DNA from: Vibrio pelagius
Lineage (GTDB): Bacteria > Pseudomonadota > Gammaproteobacteria > Enterobacterales > Vibrionaceae
DNA: 64,000 bases
Direction: 5' to 3'
NCBI RefSeq assembly: GCF_024347575.1
Contig: NZ_AP025503.1
Span: forward strand, 2,418,001 to 2,482,000
The notes under the pieces are model-generated. The model did no database searches. It saw nothing but the letters and a program-made list of their open reading frames with translations, and was not told the DNA's origin. Each line of letters begins with the position of its first letter. Within the stretch, counting starts at the first letter, position 1. The translations under genes were made by a program, and so were the position numbers. Shown in pieces: positions 37,054 through 45,870 of the stretch.

Positions 37054-38478
37054 TTAAGCGCTTGCCGCTGTTAACTCACCCTTAGCCTGTGCTCGCTTGT
37101 AGAAGAACAGTGTTAAGATGATTGGAACTGCAATCGCCACCGCCAATGCCAACAGATAAACCGTCCAGTATTGCGGCTGAATCGATAGAATGCCTGGCAA
37201 GCCACCAACACCGATACCATTTGCCATCACCCCGGCACCACCACAAATTGCAGCCGCAGCAGCACTGCCTAACATTGCGCTCAGCATTGGGAACTTGTAT
37301 TTCAAGTTAATGCCATACATCGCAGGCTCTGTTACACCCAAGTAAGCTGAGATCGCTGCAGGCACAGAAATATCACGTTCACCTTCGCGCTTGCTTAAAA
37401 TAATGATGCCGACAACGGCAGATGCTTGAGCCACATTTGAGAGAGCAATGAGCGGCCAGATGGGTGTGCCGCCAAGCTCTTGCATTAATTGCAAATCAAC
37501 GGCGTTGGTTGTGTGGTGAATACCGGTAATCACAAGTGGCGCGTATAGGAAGCCAAAGATTGTGGAACCTAGAATCGCGAAGTCACCCGTCATAGCCGCT
37601 TTCGCAGCAAAGGCAACACCATCGCCAAGCACTCGACCAAATGGACCGATGAAAGCATGCGCCAAAATCACAGACAAAATGATAGAGACGAATGGCACAA
37701 CCACAAGATATAGGTAAGCCGGAACAATACGCTTGAGGTTGGTTTCTATGAAGGCCAAAGCAACGCCGGCTAACATGGCTGGAATCACTTGCGCTTGGTA
37801 GCCCACTTTTTCAATGACAAACAGGCCGAAGTTCCATACCTCAGGCACGGCTTTACCTATCATGTAGGCGTTCATCAGTTGTGGTGAAACCAAGGTGACA
37901 CCAAGCGTGATACCCAAGATCGGTGTTCCGCCCAGTTTCTTCACTGTAGACCAACACACCCCAACCGGGAGGAAGAAGAAGATAGCTTCACCAATCAACC
38001 ATAGGAAAGAGTGGACCGTAGCCCAAAACTGGCTGAGCTCAACCAGAGTCTTACCATCGAACATACGAATGTCGCCGATGACATTACGAAAGCCAAGAAT
38101 AAGACCACCAGTAATAATGGCAGGCAGCAGCGGTACAAAAATTTCGGCAAGGTGTGAAATACCGCGCTCTAACACATTCATGTTTTGACGAGCAGCCAAC
38201 TTGGCCTCATCTTTCGACGACTCTTGTTTGCCAGTCTGTTCAATCAGTAACTTGTAGACCTCATCGACCTCAGTACCAACCACGACTTGAAATTGACCCG
38301 CGTTGGTAAAACACCCCTTTACTAAGCTCAGTTTCTCTAACTCAGTTTTGTCCGCTTTGTCTGTGTCATTCAATACGAAACGTAAACGAGTTAAGCAGTG
38401 ACTAACACTCGCTATATTGTCACTTCCACCCACTAACTCAATAAGACGCGTAATGTCTTGCTTCGCCATCTTACCCAT
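37054..38478 (-). CDS. treB: PTS trehalose-specific EIIBC component TreB
   Basis: Imports and phosphorylates trehalose to trehalose 6-phosphate. About 474 aa from the ATG at 38478 (MGKMAKQDITRLIELVGG), which has GGGTGGGG just upstream; the frame extends 12 codons more. EIIB domain with the phosphorylated Cys in VSHCLTRLRF, then an EIIC domain with about ten membrane segments (LPAIITGGLILGFRNVIGD; GGTPILGITLGVTLVSPQLM; VPAAISAYLGVTEPAMYGINLK). Very similar to E. coli TreB. There is no IIA domain; a separate glucose-type IIA would be needed. Confidence 0.95.
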   Translation of the reverse strand: MGKMAKQDITRLIELVGGSDNIASVSHCLTRLRFVLNDTDKADKTELEKLSLVKGCFTNAGQFQVVVGTEVDEVYKLLIEQTGKQESSKDEAKLAARQNMNVLERGISHLAEIFVPLLPAIITGGLILGFRNVIGDIRMFDGKTLVELSQFWATVHSFLWLIGEAIFFFLPVGVCWSTVKKLGGTPILGITLGVTLVSPQLMNAYMIGKAVPEVWNFGLFVIEKVGYQAQVIPAMLAGVALAFIETNLKRIVPAYLYLVVVPFVSIILSVILAHAFIGPFGRVLGDGVAFAAKAAMTGDFAILGSTIFGFLYAPLVITGIHHTTNAVDLQLMQELGGTPIWPLIALSNVAQASAVVGIIILSKREGERDISVPAAISAYLGVTEPAMYGINLKYKFPMLSAMLGSAAAAAICGGAGVMANGIGVGGLPGILSIQPQYWTVYLLALAVAIAVPIILTLFFYKRAQAKGELTAASA

Positions 38479-38536
38479 ACTACCCCACCCTGGTTCTCTT
38501 CGTTCTACACTCAAATTCAGTTGAATTCATCACCAA

Positions 38537-38550
38537 TGGGAACATTCCCA
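38537..38550. promoter_or_regulatory. TreR operator, promoter-proximal
   Basis: TGGGAACATTCCCA, a near-perfect palindrome, lies 59 bases upstream of the treB start. A second copy lies 56 bp away. Both fit the TreR site that is released by trehalose 6-phosphate. Confidence 0.85.
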
Positions 38551-38592
38551 TAACTTGGTAAATATAGTGCCTGCATGATAATAGAATTAAAA

Positions 38593-38606
38593 TGGGAACA
38601 GTCCCA
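38593..38606. promoter_or_regulatory. TreR operator, distal
   Basis: TGGGAACAGTCCCA differs from the proximal site in one central base. The 56-bp centre-to-centre spacing is about five helical turns, so the two sites face the same side of the DNA and could support looping. Confidence 0.85.
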
Positions 38607-38671
38607 TTAATTGAATGAGATCACACTCTTCAGTTTAGTAAATAGACCGAGCTCACCCTAGAAATGAGGAC

Positions 38672-39616
38672 TTAAACGATGGGCTTTTGGGTATGATGAG
38701 AGATAGGAGTTTGACCAAGTAATTGAGATATCAGCAACTTAGCAGCCAAAGTACCCGCAGATTGATAACCAGGATCAATACTAAATACACGTGGGAATAA
38801 AAATGAAAGCAGATCACTGCCACCGACCCCAGTTACCATCACATCTTCACGTTGCAACTCTTGCAGACGTTTTATCACGCCCAGTGCTAATGTATCACTC
38901 GCACAAGCGATCGCTTGAGTCGTCGATCTAAGCACTAGGTCAACCAGTTGGTAGGCACTCTCATGGTGCAAAGCACCAGTCTGGTAGTTTGGCTTAATGT
39001 TGTTGTCACTACACCAATTCAGATAGGCGTTCAGACGTAATTCACCCGTCGATTTGTCACTAGGATCAACACCGATAAAGCCGATCTCGGATAAGCCCTG
39101 CTCTTGCAAGTAAGCAAGGGCACTGCCAATCACCTGTTGGTTATCGTAGTTAATCGAGGTGACGTTCTCAGTATCTAATGCAATCACAACTGCGCGGTGT
39201 TCCCACGATTCGATGGCTTCGATATCACAATCGGTAAAGCCAAATACAATAATGCCATCAACATTACGCTGCTTAAGAACTTGAAGATGCTCATTGGCTT
39301 TCTCACGATCGAACAGACTCTCCATGATCACCACATCATAACCAGCGCGATACAGCTCTTCGAGCATCGTACTTACGGCTTTGTTCTCAGACGGAGAATC
39401 CAGACGAGAGATGATCACACCAACCACTTTTTGGCTGCCGCCACGCATCGATTGCGCTGATTTAGAGGGAGTGTAACCCGACTCCTGAATCACTCTTTCT
39501 ACTCTTTCACGTGTTTCTGGCTTCACTTTAGGATCATTAGTGAGAACACGGGAAACCGTTGATTTTCCAACACCTGAGAGCTTTGCGATATCAAGAATAG
39601 TGAGTTTTTTTTGCAT
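38672..39616 (-). CDS. treR: Trehalose operon repressor TreR (LacI family)
   Basis: 314 aa. N-terminal LacI-type helix-turn-helix (LTILDIAKLSGVGKSTVSRVLTNDPKV) and hinge, followed by a periplasmic-binding-like effector domain (VVGVIISRLDSPSENKAVSTML...). Similar to E. coli TreR, which binds trehalose 6-phosphate as inducer. It is encoded upstream of treB in the same direction, with the two operators in the 193-bp gap between them. Confidence 0.93.
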   Translation of the reverse strand: MQKKLTILDIAKLSGVGKSTVSRVLTNDPKVKPETRERVERVIQESGYTPSKSAQSMRGGSQKVVGVIISRLDSPSENKAVSTMLEELYRAGYDVVIMESLFDREKANEHLQVLKQRNVDGIIVFGFTDCDIEAIESWEHRAVVIALDTENVTSINYDNQQVIGSALAYLQEQGLSEIGFIGVDPSDKSTGELRLNAYLNWCSDNNIKPNYQTGALHHESAYQLVDLVLRSTTQAIACASDTLALGVIKRLQELQREDVMVTGVGGSDLLSFLFPRVFSIDPGYQSAGTLAAKLLISQLLGQTPISHHTQKPIV

Positions 39617-39640
39617 CGAGTCTTATAAAGTTATTGATAG

Positions 39641-39681
39641 AAAAACGACAAGTAACGGATTTTCCGTGACTTGTCGTTATT
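39641..39681 (-). terminator. Terminator after the mliC-like gene
   Basis: A long hairpin with stem AACGACAAGT / ACTTGTCGTT and an inner helix ACGGA / TCCGT, followed on the minus strand by TTTTCT. It lies between the mliC-like gene and treR. Confidence 0.85.
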
Positions 39682-39687
39682 GATTGA

Positions 39688-40026
39688 TTATTGGATACGG
39701 CAGTTGCGGTAAGTCACTCTTCCAAGTTCCAATCGAGCATGTTCGCCTTTGGTAAACAGGGTGATGGCGTCCATCTGTTCCGTGGTTTCGGCATCACTAA
39801 TATACTTAGCACCAGAAGCAGACACCACGTGTTTAAGGCGATATTGGTTATCAGGCAGTCGAAGAACCGCTTGCCCGTCACCGTAAGCAACATCAAATGT
39901 TTGGTCAGATTCGCACTGGTAAGTCATGTATTCACCACTGGAGATATCTTTCTCTACCACCTCAGATTGAGAACATCCCATCAGTGCTGCCAATGTAAAT
40001 AGGCAAACGGTATACTGTCTCTTCAT
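39688..40026 (-). CDS. mliC: MliC family lipoprotein (C-type lysozyme inhibitor)
   Basis: 112 aa from ATG 40026. Lipoprotein signal MKRQYTVCLFTLAALMGC with lipobox LMGC; mature domain with YQCESDQTFDVAYGDGQAVLRLP, SASGAKYIS, and a terminal YRNC, giving the conserved disulfide pair. The family inhibits C-type lysozymes at the cell surface through a loop containing the Ser-Gly-x-Lys-Tyr segment, which is present here as SGAKY. Upstream is gmhB. Confidence 0.88.
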   Translation of the reverse strand: MKRQYTVCLFTLAALMGCSQSEVVEKDISSGEYMTYQCESDQTFDVAYGDGQAVLRLPDNQYRLKHVVSASGAKYISDAETTEQMDAITLFTKGEHARLELGRVTYRNCRIQ

Positions 40027-40074
40027 AAACATCCCTTTCGATTAAAAAACAACCCAACTGCTGTTGTTGTTGAA

Positions 40075-40626
40075 TTAACGCTTCAGGTAAGCAGGCACGT
40101 CTGCAATGCTATCGAGGACTACGCTCGCTAAGGCTTCACCTTTTTCTGTAACCGGTTTACCCGTTCTGACGAGCACCTTAGTGCCAACACCTGCAGCTTC
40201 TGCTGCCATCATGTCTTCCGCTTTGTCGCCGATCATGACTGACTTCGCCATATCAATCTTCAAGAAGTCACGCGCCGAAATGAACATTCCAGGCTTGGGC
40301 TTGCGACAATCGCAATCTTGCTTATATTCGCCAATACCGTGCTCTGCATGATGTGGACAGTAGTAAATACCATCTAACTCTACGCCATTGTCGACGAAAT
40401 TCCAGTCCATCCATTGAGTTAAAGATAGAAAGCGGTCTTCGCTAAACATACCACGAGCGATACCTGACTGGTTGGTGACCAATACTAAAAGGTATCCCAT
40501 GTCTTTGAAGGCTTTTGCTGCTTCAAAGACGCCGTCGATATACTCGAAATCATGCTCATCATGCACGTAGCCGTGGTCAACGTTAATTACGCCATCACGA
40601 TCTAAAAATACAGCCGGTTTTGACAA
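40075..40626 (-). CDS. gmhB: D-glycero-beta-D-manno-heptose 1,7-bisphosphate 7-phosphatase GmhB
   Basis: Removes the 7-phosphate in ADP-heptose synthesis for the LPS inner core. HAD-family nucleophile motif [17 protein letters not shown] at the N terminus, the zinc loop CPHHAEHG...CDCRKPKPG, and [15 protein letters not shown]. The family begins with [16 protein letters not shown] sequence, so a TTG at 40626 ([11 protein letters not shown]) is the likely start; the frame opens with a GTG 11 codons earlier but without a ribosome site. About 183 aa, matching the family. Confidence 0.93.
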   Translation of the reverse strand: MSKPAVFLDRDGVINVDHGYVHDEHDFEYIDGVFEAAKAFKDMGYLLVLVTNQSGIARGMFSEDRFLSLTQWMDWNFVDNGVELDGIYYCPHHAEHGIGEYKQDCDCRKPKPGMFISARDFLKIDMAKSVMIGDKAEDMMAAEAAGVGTKVLVRTGKPVTEKGEALASVVLDSIADVPAYLKR

Positions 40627-40721
40627 AATTTGGTTCTCAATCAACTCTCTATTAATCACTAATTATTGCACGCTTTAGTAGCTTCATCACCTGCTAATTG
40701 TAGTACTTGATATAGATATTT

Positions 40722-40745
40722 TTACGTTTAGACGTCTAGACGTAA
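40722..40745. promoter_or_regulatory. MetJ operator (met boxes) of metNIQ
   Basis: Three adjacent 8-bp met boxes, TTACGTTT, AGACGTCT (the exact consensus) and AGACGTAA, sit in a longer near-perfect palindrome. MetJ with S-adenosylmethionine would bind as stacked dimers and repress the transporter. Confidence 0.9.
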
Positions 40746-40754
40746 AAATATCTA

Positions 40755-40783
40755 TTGACTTAGATCACGTAACGCCATAGCAT
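40755..40783 (+). promoter_or_regulatory. Candidate metN promoter
   Basis: TTGACT and TAGCAT with an exact 17-bp spacer, starting about 10 bp after the met boxes and giving a leader of about 55 nt. Confidence 0.65.
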
Positions 40784-40842
40784 CGTCTGTAAATCGAACA
40801 AACTATCAACATATTATTCTGTTCACCGTTACAGGTTTATTT

Positions 40843-41877
40843 ATGATTAAAGTGAATCAAGTCAACAAGGTTTTCTATCAAGGCGCGAAAGAGATCAACG
40901 CCTTAATAGACATCAATCTTCACATCCCTCAAGGTCAGATCTTTGGCGTTATCGGCTCATCAGGTGCAGGTAAAAGTACGCTGATCCGCTGCGTGAACAT
41001 GCTAGAGGCACCTACCTCAGGTGAAGTGATTGTTGATGGCGTCGACCTCACAAAGCTAAGCAAGTCAGAGTTGAGTGAAGCACGACGTAACATCGGTATG
41101 ATTTTCCAACACTTTAACCTGCTCTCTTCTCGTACCGTATTCAATAATGTGGCACTGCCGCTAGAGCTTGCTGGTACAGACAAGGCAATCATCGAAGAGA
41201 AAGTGAGCCAACTGCTTGAGCTTGTTGGCCTCGCAGATAAGCGCGACAGCTACCCATCAAACCTAAGTGGTGGTCAAAAGCAGCGTGTCGCGATTGCTCG
41301 TGCACTGGCGTCTGATCCTAAAGTCCTGCTGTGTGATGAAGCGACCAGCGCACTAGATCCGGCAACGACTCAATCTATCCTTGAGCTACTTAAAGAGATC
41401 AACCGCAAGCTAAACATCACTATGCTATTGATTACTCACGAGATGGATGTCGTGAAAAGCATTTGTCATGAAGTGGCAATCATCGGAGGTGGTGAGCTGG
41501 TAGAAAAAGGCACTGTTGGCGACATTTTTGCTCACCCTAAAACAGAACTGGCGCATCAATTCATTCGCTCAACGCTCGATCTTTCTATTCCAGAAGACTA
41601 CGAAGTAAGACTGCAAACAACGCGCGTTGAAGGTAGCTACCCTCTGGTCCGTCTTGAGTTTACTGGCGCCACCGTTGATGCTCCGCTAATGACTCAAATC
41701 GCACGCAAGTTCAACATCGACGTTAGCATTTTAAGCTCCGACCTCGATTACGCCGGTGGCGTGAAGTTCGGCATGATGGTCGCTGAACTTTTCGGTACAG
41801 AAGCAGACGACAACGCAGCAATCGAATTCCTACGTGAACACAATGTAAAAGTAGAGGTACTTGGCTATGTCCTTTAA
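40843..41877 (+). CDS. metN: Methionine ABC transporter ATP-binding protein MetN
   Basis: ATPase of the D/L-methionine importer. 344 aa: Walker [10 protein letters not shown] near residue 39, Q-loop, signature [15 protein letters not shown], Walker [13 protein letters not shown], and a C-terminal ACT-like NIL domain (about 265-344) that binds methionine and inhibits transport when the cell has enough. First gene of metNIQ; it overlaps metI by 11 bp. Confidence 0.97.
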   Translation: MIKVNQVNKVFYQGAKEINALIDINLHIPQGQIFGVIGSSGAGKSTLIRCVNMLEAPTSGEVIVDGVDLTKLSKSELSEARRNIGMIFQHFNLLSSRTVFNNVALPLELAGTDKAIIEEKVSQLLELVGLADKRDSYPSNLSGGQKQRVAIARALASDPKVLLCDEATSALDPATTQSILELLKEINRKLNITMLLITHEMDVVKSICHEVAIIGGGELVEKGTVGDIFAHPKTELAHQFIRSTLDLSIPEDYEVRLQTTRVEGSYPLVRLEFTGATVDAPLMTQIARKFNIDVSILSSDLDYAGGVKFGMMVAELFGTEADDNAAIEFLREHNVKVEVLGYVL

Positions 41878-42544
41878 TGAAATCACAGATTGGTTAAGTC
41901 TTAACGGAAACCTACTACTTGGCGCGACTTGGGAAACGCTCTACATGGTCGCAGTAGCTGGCATCGTCGGTTTCGCTGTAGGTATTCCACTTGGCGTTAT
42001 TCTGCACACCACTAAAAAAGGGGGTTTGTTAGAAAACACCAAGCTAAACAAAATTCTTGGCGCAATAGTGAACGTCGGGCGTTCTGTACCTTTCCTAGTA
42101 TTGATGGTTGCTATCATCCCACTGACTAAACTACTGATCGGTACGTTTATTGGTACAACAGCAGCGATTGTTCCTCTGACTATTGGCGCAATCCCATTCG
42201 TGGCTCGCCTTATTGAGGGAGCGCTATTAGAAGTACCAACCGGGCTTGTTGAAGCAGCACAATCTATGGGCGCAACACCAACGCAGATCATCACAAAAGT
42301 TCTGCTACCTGAAGCGTTACCCACTATTATCAATTCAGTAACCATCACACTAGTCACTCTAGTGAGCTACTCTGCAATGGCTGGTACCGTGGGCGGTGGT
42401 GGTCTCGGTGACGTAGCGATTCGTTATGGCTTCCACCGCTATGATGTAACGATTATGGCTGTCACTGTGGTGATGCTGATCGTTCTAGTTCAAATCATTC
42501 AATCCATTGGTGACTCGATTGTTCGCCGTGTTGATCACAGATAA
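41867..42544 (+). CDS. metI: Methionine ABC transporter permease MetI
   Basis: 225 aa inner-membrane permease with five to six membrane segments and the coupling-loop region [29 protein letters not shown] 41867 ([10 protein letters not shown]) overlaps the end of metN and has AGAGG upstream; the frame opens two codons earlier at a TTG. Slightly longer than the 217 aa of E. coli. Confidence 0.96.
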   Translation: MSFNEITDWLSLNGNLLLGATWETLYMVAVAGIVGFAVGIPLGVILHTTKKGGLLENTKLNKILGAIVNVGRSVPFLVLMVAIIPLTKLLIGTFIGTTAAIVPLTIGAIPFVARLIEGALLEVPTGLVEAAQSMGATPTQIITKVLLPEALPTIINSVTITLVTLVSYSAMAGTVGGGGLGDVAIRYGFHRYDVTIMAVTVVMLIVLVQIIQSIGDSIVRRVDHR

Positions 42545-42569
42545 AAAGATGTATTAAAAGGAGATTATT

Positions 42570-43379
42570 ATGAAATTCAGTCTAAAAAGCTTACTTGCTA
42601 TCGCAGCCGCGGCATCAGCGCTCGTGCTATCTGGTTGTGGCGAAAAAGAGATCGACACATCAAAAGTTAAAGTCGGTGTTATGGCAGGCGCAGAAGCTCA
42701 AGTAGCAGAAGTTGCGGCTAAAGTTGCAAAAGAGAAGTTCGGTCTAGACGTTGAACTTGTCACCTTTACTGACTACGTGACACCAAACGCAGCATTAGAT
42801 GACGGTTCAATCGACATCAACGCGTTCCAGCACAAGCCATACCTAGACCAGCAAGTTGCTGACCGTGGCTACAAGCTTACTATCGCGGGCAACACATTTG
42901 TTTACCCAATTGCAGGTTACTCTAAGCAAGTGACTTCTGTTGACGAGATTCAAGACGGTGCACGTATCGCGGTACCAAACGATCCAACAAACCTAGGTCG
43001 TTCTCTACTGCTTCTTGAGCAACAAGGTCTACTAGAACTTCGCGACGGTGTTGGCCTTCTTGCAACCGTGCGTGACATCGTAGGTAACCCAAAGAACCTA
43101 ACTATCGTTGAACTAGACGCAGCACAACTTCCACGTTCACTGGATGACGTAGCGCTATCTATCATCAACACCACTTACGCAAGCTCTATCAACCTAACTC
43201 CACAAAAAGATGGTGTTTTCGTTGAAGGTAAAGAGTCTCCATACGTAAACCTAATTGTGTCACGTGAAGAGAACCTAAACGCAGAGAACGTTCAAAACTT
43301 CGTAAAAGCGTACCAAACTGAAGAAGTGTACAACGCAGCATCTGACATATTCCAAGGCGGCGTAGTAAAAGGCTGGTAA
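42570..43379 (+). CDS. metQ: Methionine-binding lipoprotein MetQ
   Basis: Substrate-binding protein of the MetNI importer. 269 aa; lipoprotein signal ending LVLSGC (lipobox LSGC), then KVKVGVMAGAEAQVAEVAAKVAK, FTDYVTPNAALDDGSIDINAFQHKPYLDQ and SPYVNLIVSREEN, all typical of NlpA/MetQ. It follows metI by 25 bp with a GGAG ribosome site. Confidence 0.97.
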   Translation: MKFSLKSLLAIAAAASALVLSGCGEKEIDTSKVKVGVMAGAEAQVAEVAAKVAKEKFGLDVELVTFTDYVTPNAALDDGSIDINAFQHKPYLDQQVADRGYKLTIAGNTFVYPIAGYSKQVTSVDEIQDGARIAVPNDPTNLGRSLLLLEQQGLLELRDGVGLLATVRDIVGNPKNLTIVELDAAQLPRSLDDVALSIINTTYASSINLTPQKDGVFVEGKESPYVNLIVSREENLNAENVQNFVKAYQTEEVYNAASDIFQGGVVKGW

Positions 43380-43407
43380 TCCACGCTTTGAGCTTACCTC
43401 AATTAAG

Positions 43408-43437
43408 AAGGGCTGACATGATGTCAGCCCTTTTTTA
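43408..43437 (+). terminator. Terminator after metQ
   Basis: Stem AAGGGCTGACAT / ATGTCAGCCCTT with a one-base loop and six Ts. Confidence 0.9.
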
Positions 43438-43497
43438 TAGGTAGCTTTGATTAACCTTTACTACGATTGGCGTTCCACCCCCAGCCAATTGAAAAAG

Positions 43498-44274
43498 TTA
43501 CTTAATATGATCCCATGACATATTAGAAACGATACGACAGTCGTCGCATTTGAAATGGAAGATATCGTGAAGCGGTTCATCAAGCAGCCATTCACCACCA
43601 CACTTCGGGCACTTTCTGGCTTGTTCATCTGCGAGACTTTTACCACCGACTCGATACTGATAGTAATATGTCGGTACTTTTGACAAGTACTCTAAACGGC
43701 CTCGCAGATCCCAACCGCGCTTGAACAGCACACTGTCAGCATCGCAAATTTCATGCAGTGCTGCATGTTCAGCACGACAGCCACCAGCCATCTGAATTTC
43801 ATCACACGCCTGCCACTCCGTTTGCCATTTCACCACCGCTTTATGGTCACCATTGGAGGTCGGCGGATTGCGATAAAGCGGGATTGGCAATAATGTCTCA
43901 CCGCTTCGCAATGGCGAGCAAGTATGGACATAAGTGGTGTAAAGCACCTGCCAGCTTGGTTTTTCATCTTCGGCAGCCTCTTCAGAATTGAGATCACGGC
44001 CAAGCATACGCATTTTCGGCGCGAGTAAGCTCGCTTCAGACAGACGGTTAAAGCAAACCTTCACAAAATCTGAGTGGTTTCTTGGGTGCAAGCTATCTTG
44101 TTCAGGGCAAACAACACGGACAAAGAATTCGCCTTCACCCATCACAACCGGAAACTCACGCCCCAATACCTGCCCGTTATAACGCAGTGCATCCATCAAA
44201 CCGTTAATGGCCTTATCGACCGCGCTAATCGTGGTGTTATCAAAACACTCGAATTGAAGTTCTACAACGTACAT
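43498..44274 (-). CDS. Zinc-ribbon protein, DUF2310 family
   Basis: 258 aa. Starts MYVVELQFECFDNTTISAVD and ends in a zinc ribbon with paired cysteines (CPKCGGEW, then CDDC). Matches DUF2310, a gammaproteobacterial family annotated as zinc-ribbon, possibly nucleic-acid-binding. Additional Cys/His residues lie in GGCRAEHAALHEICD. Function not known. Starts one base after the syd stop, so the two are co-transcribed. Confidence 0.88.
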   Translation of the reverse strand: MYVVELQFECFDNTTISAVDKAINGLMDALRYNGQVLGREFPVVMGEGEFFVRVVCPEQDSLHPRNHSDFVKVCFNRLSEASLLAPKMRMLGRDLNSEEAAEDEKPSWQVLYTTYVHTCSPLRSGETLLPIPLYRNPPTSNGDHKAVVKWQTEWQACDEIQMAGGCRAEHAALHEICDADSVLFKRGWDLRGRLEYLSKVPTYYYQYRVGGKSLADEQARKCPKCGGEWLLDEPLHDIFHFKCDDCRIVSNMSWDHIK

Positions 44275-44275
44275 C

Positions 44276-44821
44276 TTAAACAGCCGGTTCCAGTTTCTCT
44301 AAAAACTCAGCCAGCGTCGCTGCGAGTACATCACGATTGCCGGTGCCAAGGCGCTCAAGAATGACATTACCTGTCAGATTACAGATAGAGATCACGTCCA
44401 TATCGGCATCGGTTGCGGCAATAAATACGGTCGGCTTAAGCTTCAGACGGCGCTGAGTCACTAAGTGCCCAAGAATGTTTTCTTGAAGGCGAACAAAGTC
44501 TTCATCGCTCCAAACTTGCAGCAGTGTCAAAGGGTTGCCATCAAAGGTCGCATCCATATCTGCACTGTATTGCGCGCCGTAGAATGTCTTAATATCTTCA
44601 TGCAGTGATAACTCAATACCATTTTCAACGTTGGTAAAATCTGCATGCTGCTCACGAGGATAGTTTTTCCACAACACAGCACCCGACAACTTTTCTTCAA
44701 CGCACGGAGAAACGAGGTCTGCTAGCTCTTCACTACGAGGTAAAGATTGATGTTGCTGCTGCCAAGCATCGACATACTGCTGACTGAATGAAAGTAGTGC
44801 GTCTTGGGCACGTTGAGTCAT
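44276..44821 (-). CDS. syd: SecY-interacting protein Syd
   Basis: 181 aa; [36 protein letters not shown] and LFWKNYPRE-type [18 protein letters not shown], then [31 protein letters not shown], match Syd, a cytosolic protein that binds the cytosolic face of SecY and is thought to check faulty translocons. Divergent from queF, the same arrangement as in other vibrios and E. coli. Confidence 0.95.
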   Translation of the reverse strand: MTQRAQDALLSFSQQYVDAWQQQHQSLPRSEELADLVSPCVEEKLSGAVLWKNYPREQHADFTNVENGIELSLHEDIKTFYGAQYSADMDATFDGNPLTLLQVWSDEDFVRLQENILGHLVTQRRLKLKPTVFIAATDADMDVISICNLTGNVILERLGTGNRDVLAATLAEFLEKLEPAV

Positions 44822-44952
44822 GAAAATCTCCTAAAGCGAAAATAATAAATAGAATCGGGCACCTTTCCACGTCGATTAAGCGATGACCTAATGACACAGT
44901 AATGGGGATTCAGTAAAATCGCCCCCATTCTAATCGAATTTGAAACGAAAGT

Positions 44953-45798
44953 ATGAGCAAATATTCTGACGCTAAAGAGCTTGCGGGTTTAACCCTAGGT
45001 CAAAAAACTGAGTACGCTAACCAATACGATGCCAGCCTACTACAGCCTGTTCCACGTAGCTTGAACCGTGATGACCTCGCTTTAGGCGACGAACTGCCAT
45101 TCATTGGTCACGATATCTGGACCATGTATGAGCTGTCATGGCTAAATGACAAAGGTTTACCTCAAGTGGCGGTGGGTGAAGTTTTCATTCCAGCAACAAG
45201 TCCGAATCTCATTGAATCAAAATCTTTCAAGCTGTACCTAAACAGCTACAACCAGACTCGTTTCTCTGATTGGGAAGCGGTAACCGAGCGCCTAACTCAA
45301 GATTTGTCAGTATGTGCAGGTGAAGCAGTACTAGTTAACGTAAACAAAGTGACTGATTACACCAATCAACCGATTGTTACTATGCAAGGCGATTGCATTG
45401 ATGATCAAGATATAGAGATCACCAGCTACGACTTCGAAGCATCAATCTTGGAAGGTGCAACTGAGCAGGAGCAAGTTGAAGAGACTCTTCATAGCCATCT
45501 GTTAAAATCTAACTGCCTGATCACCAATCAGCCAGACTGGGGCAGCGTTGAAATTGCTTACACCGGTTCGAAAATCAACCGCGAAGCACTGCTGCGTTAT
45601 CTCGTCTCTTTCCGCGAGCACAACGAATTTCATGAACAGTGTGTTGAGCGTATTTTCACCGACATCATGAAGTACTGCGCACCAACAAAACTAACTGTTT
45701 TTGCTCGTTATACTCGTCGTGGTGGCTTAGACATCAACCCATACCGTTCCACAGAACAGGATAAGCCTGCTCACAATATGCGTATGGCTCGTCAGTAA
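44953..45798 (+). CDS. queF: NADPH-dependent 7-cyano-7-deazaguanine reductase QueF
   Basis: Reduces preQ0 to preQ1 for queuosine in tRNA. 281 aa, the long two-domain type: QueF motif [20 protein letters not shown] near residue 90, and the catalytic Cys with following Asp in [20 protein letters not shown] near residue 190. Length equals the E. coli type. No preQ1 riboswitch is visible in the 131 bp before it. Confidence 0.97.
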   Translation: MSKYSDAKELAGLTLGQKTEYANQYDASLLQPVPRSLNRDDLALGDELPFIGHDIWTMYELSWLNDKGLPQVAVGEVFIPATSPNLIESKSFKLYLNSYNQTRFSDWEAVTERLTQDLSVCAGEAVLVNVNKVTDYTNQPIVTMQGDCIDDQDIEITSYDFEASILEGATEQEQVEETLHSHLLKSNCLITNQPDWGSVEIAYTGSKINREALLRYLVSFREHNEFHEQCVERIFTDIMKYCAPTKLTVFARYTRRGGLDINPYRSTEQDKPAHNMRMARQ

Positions 45799-45870
45799 GT
45801 CATTGAAAAATTTCGACTCTAACTCTGTATTTCGTCTCTATATCTGCAGTTCGACTGAAAGGAAAATAAA

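Noticed and set aside
41941..42357. 138-aa open frame antisense to metI
   Set aside because: Shadow of a well-supported gene with no independent support.
44822..44952. preQ1 riboswitch before queF
   Set aside because: Looked for the compact preQ1 aptamer in the syd-queF gap and found no matching hairpin and A-rich tail.
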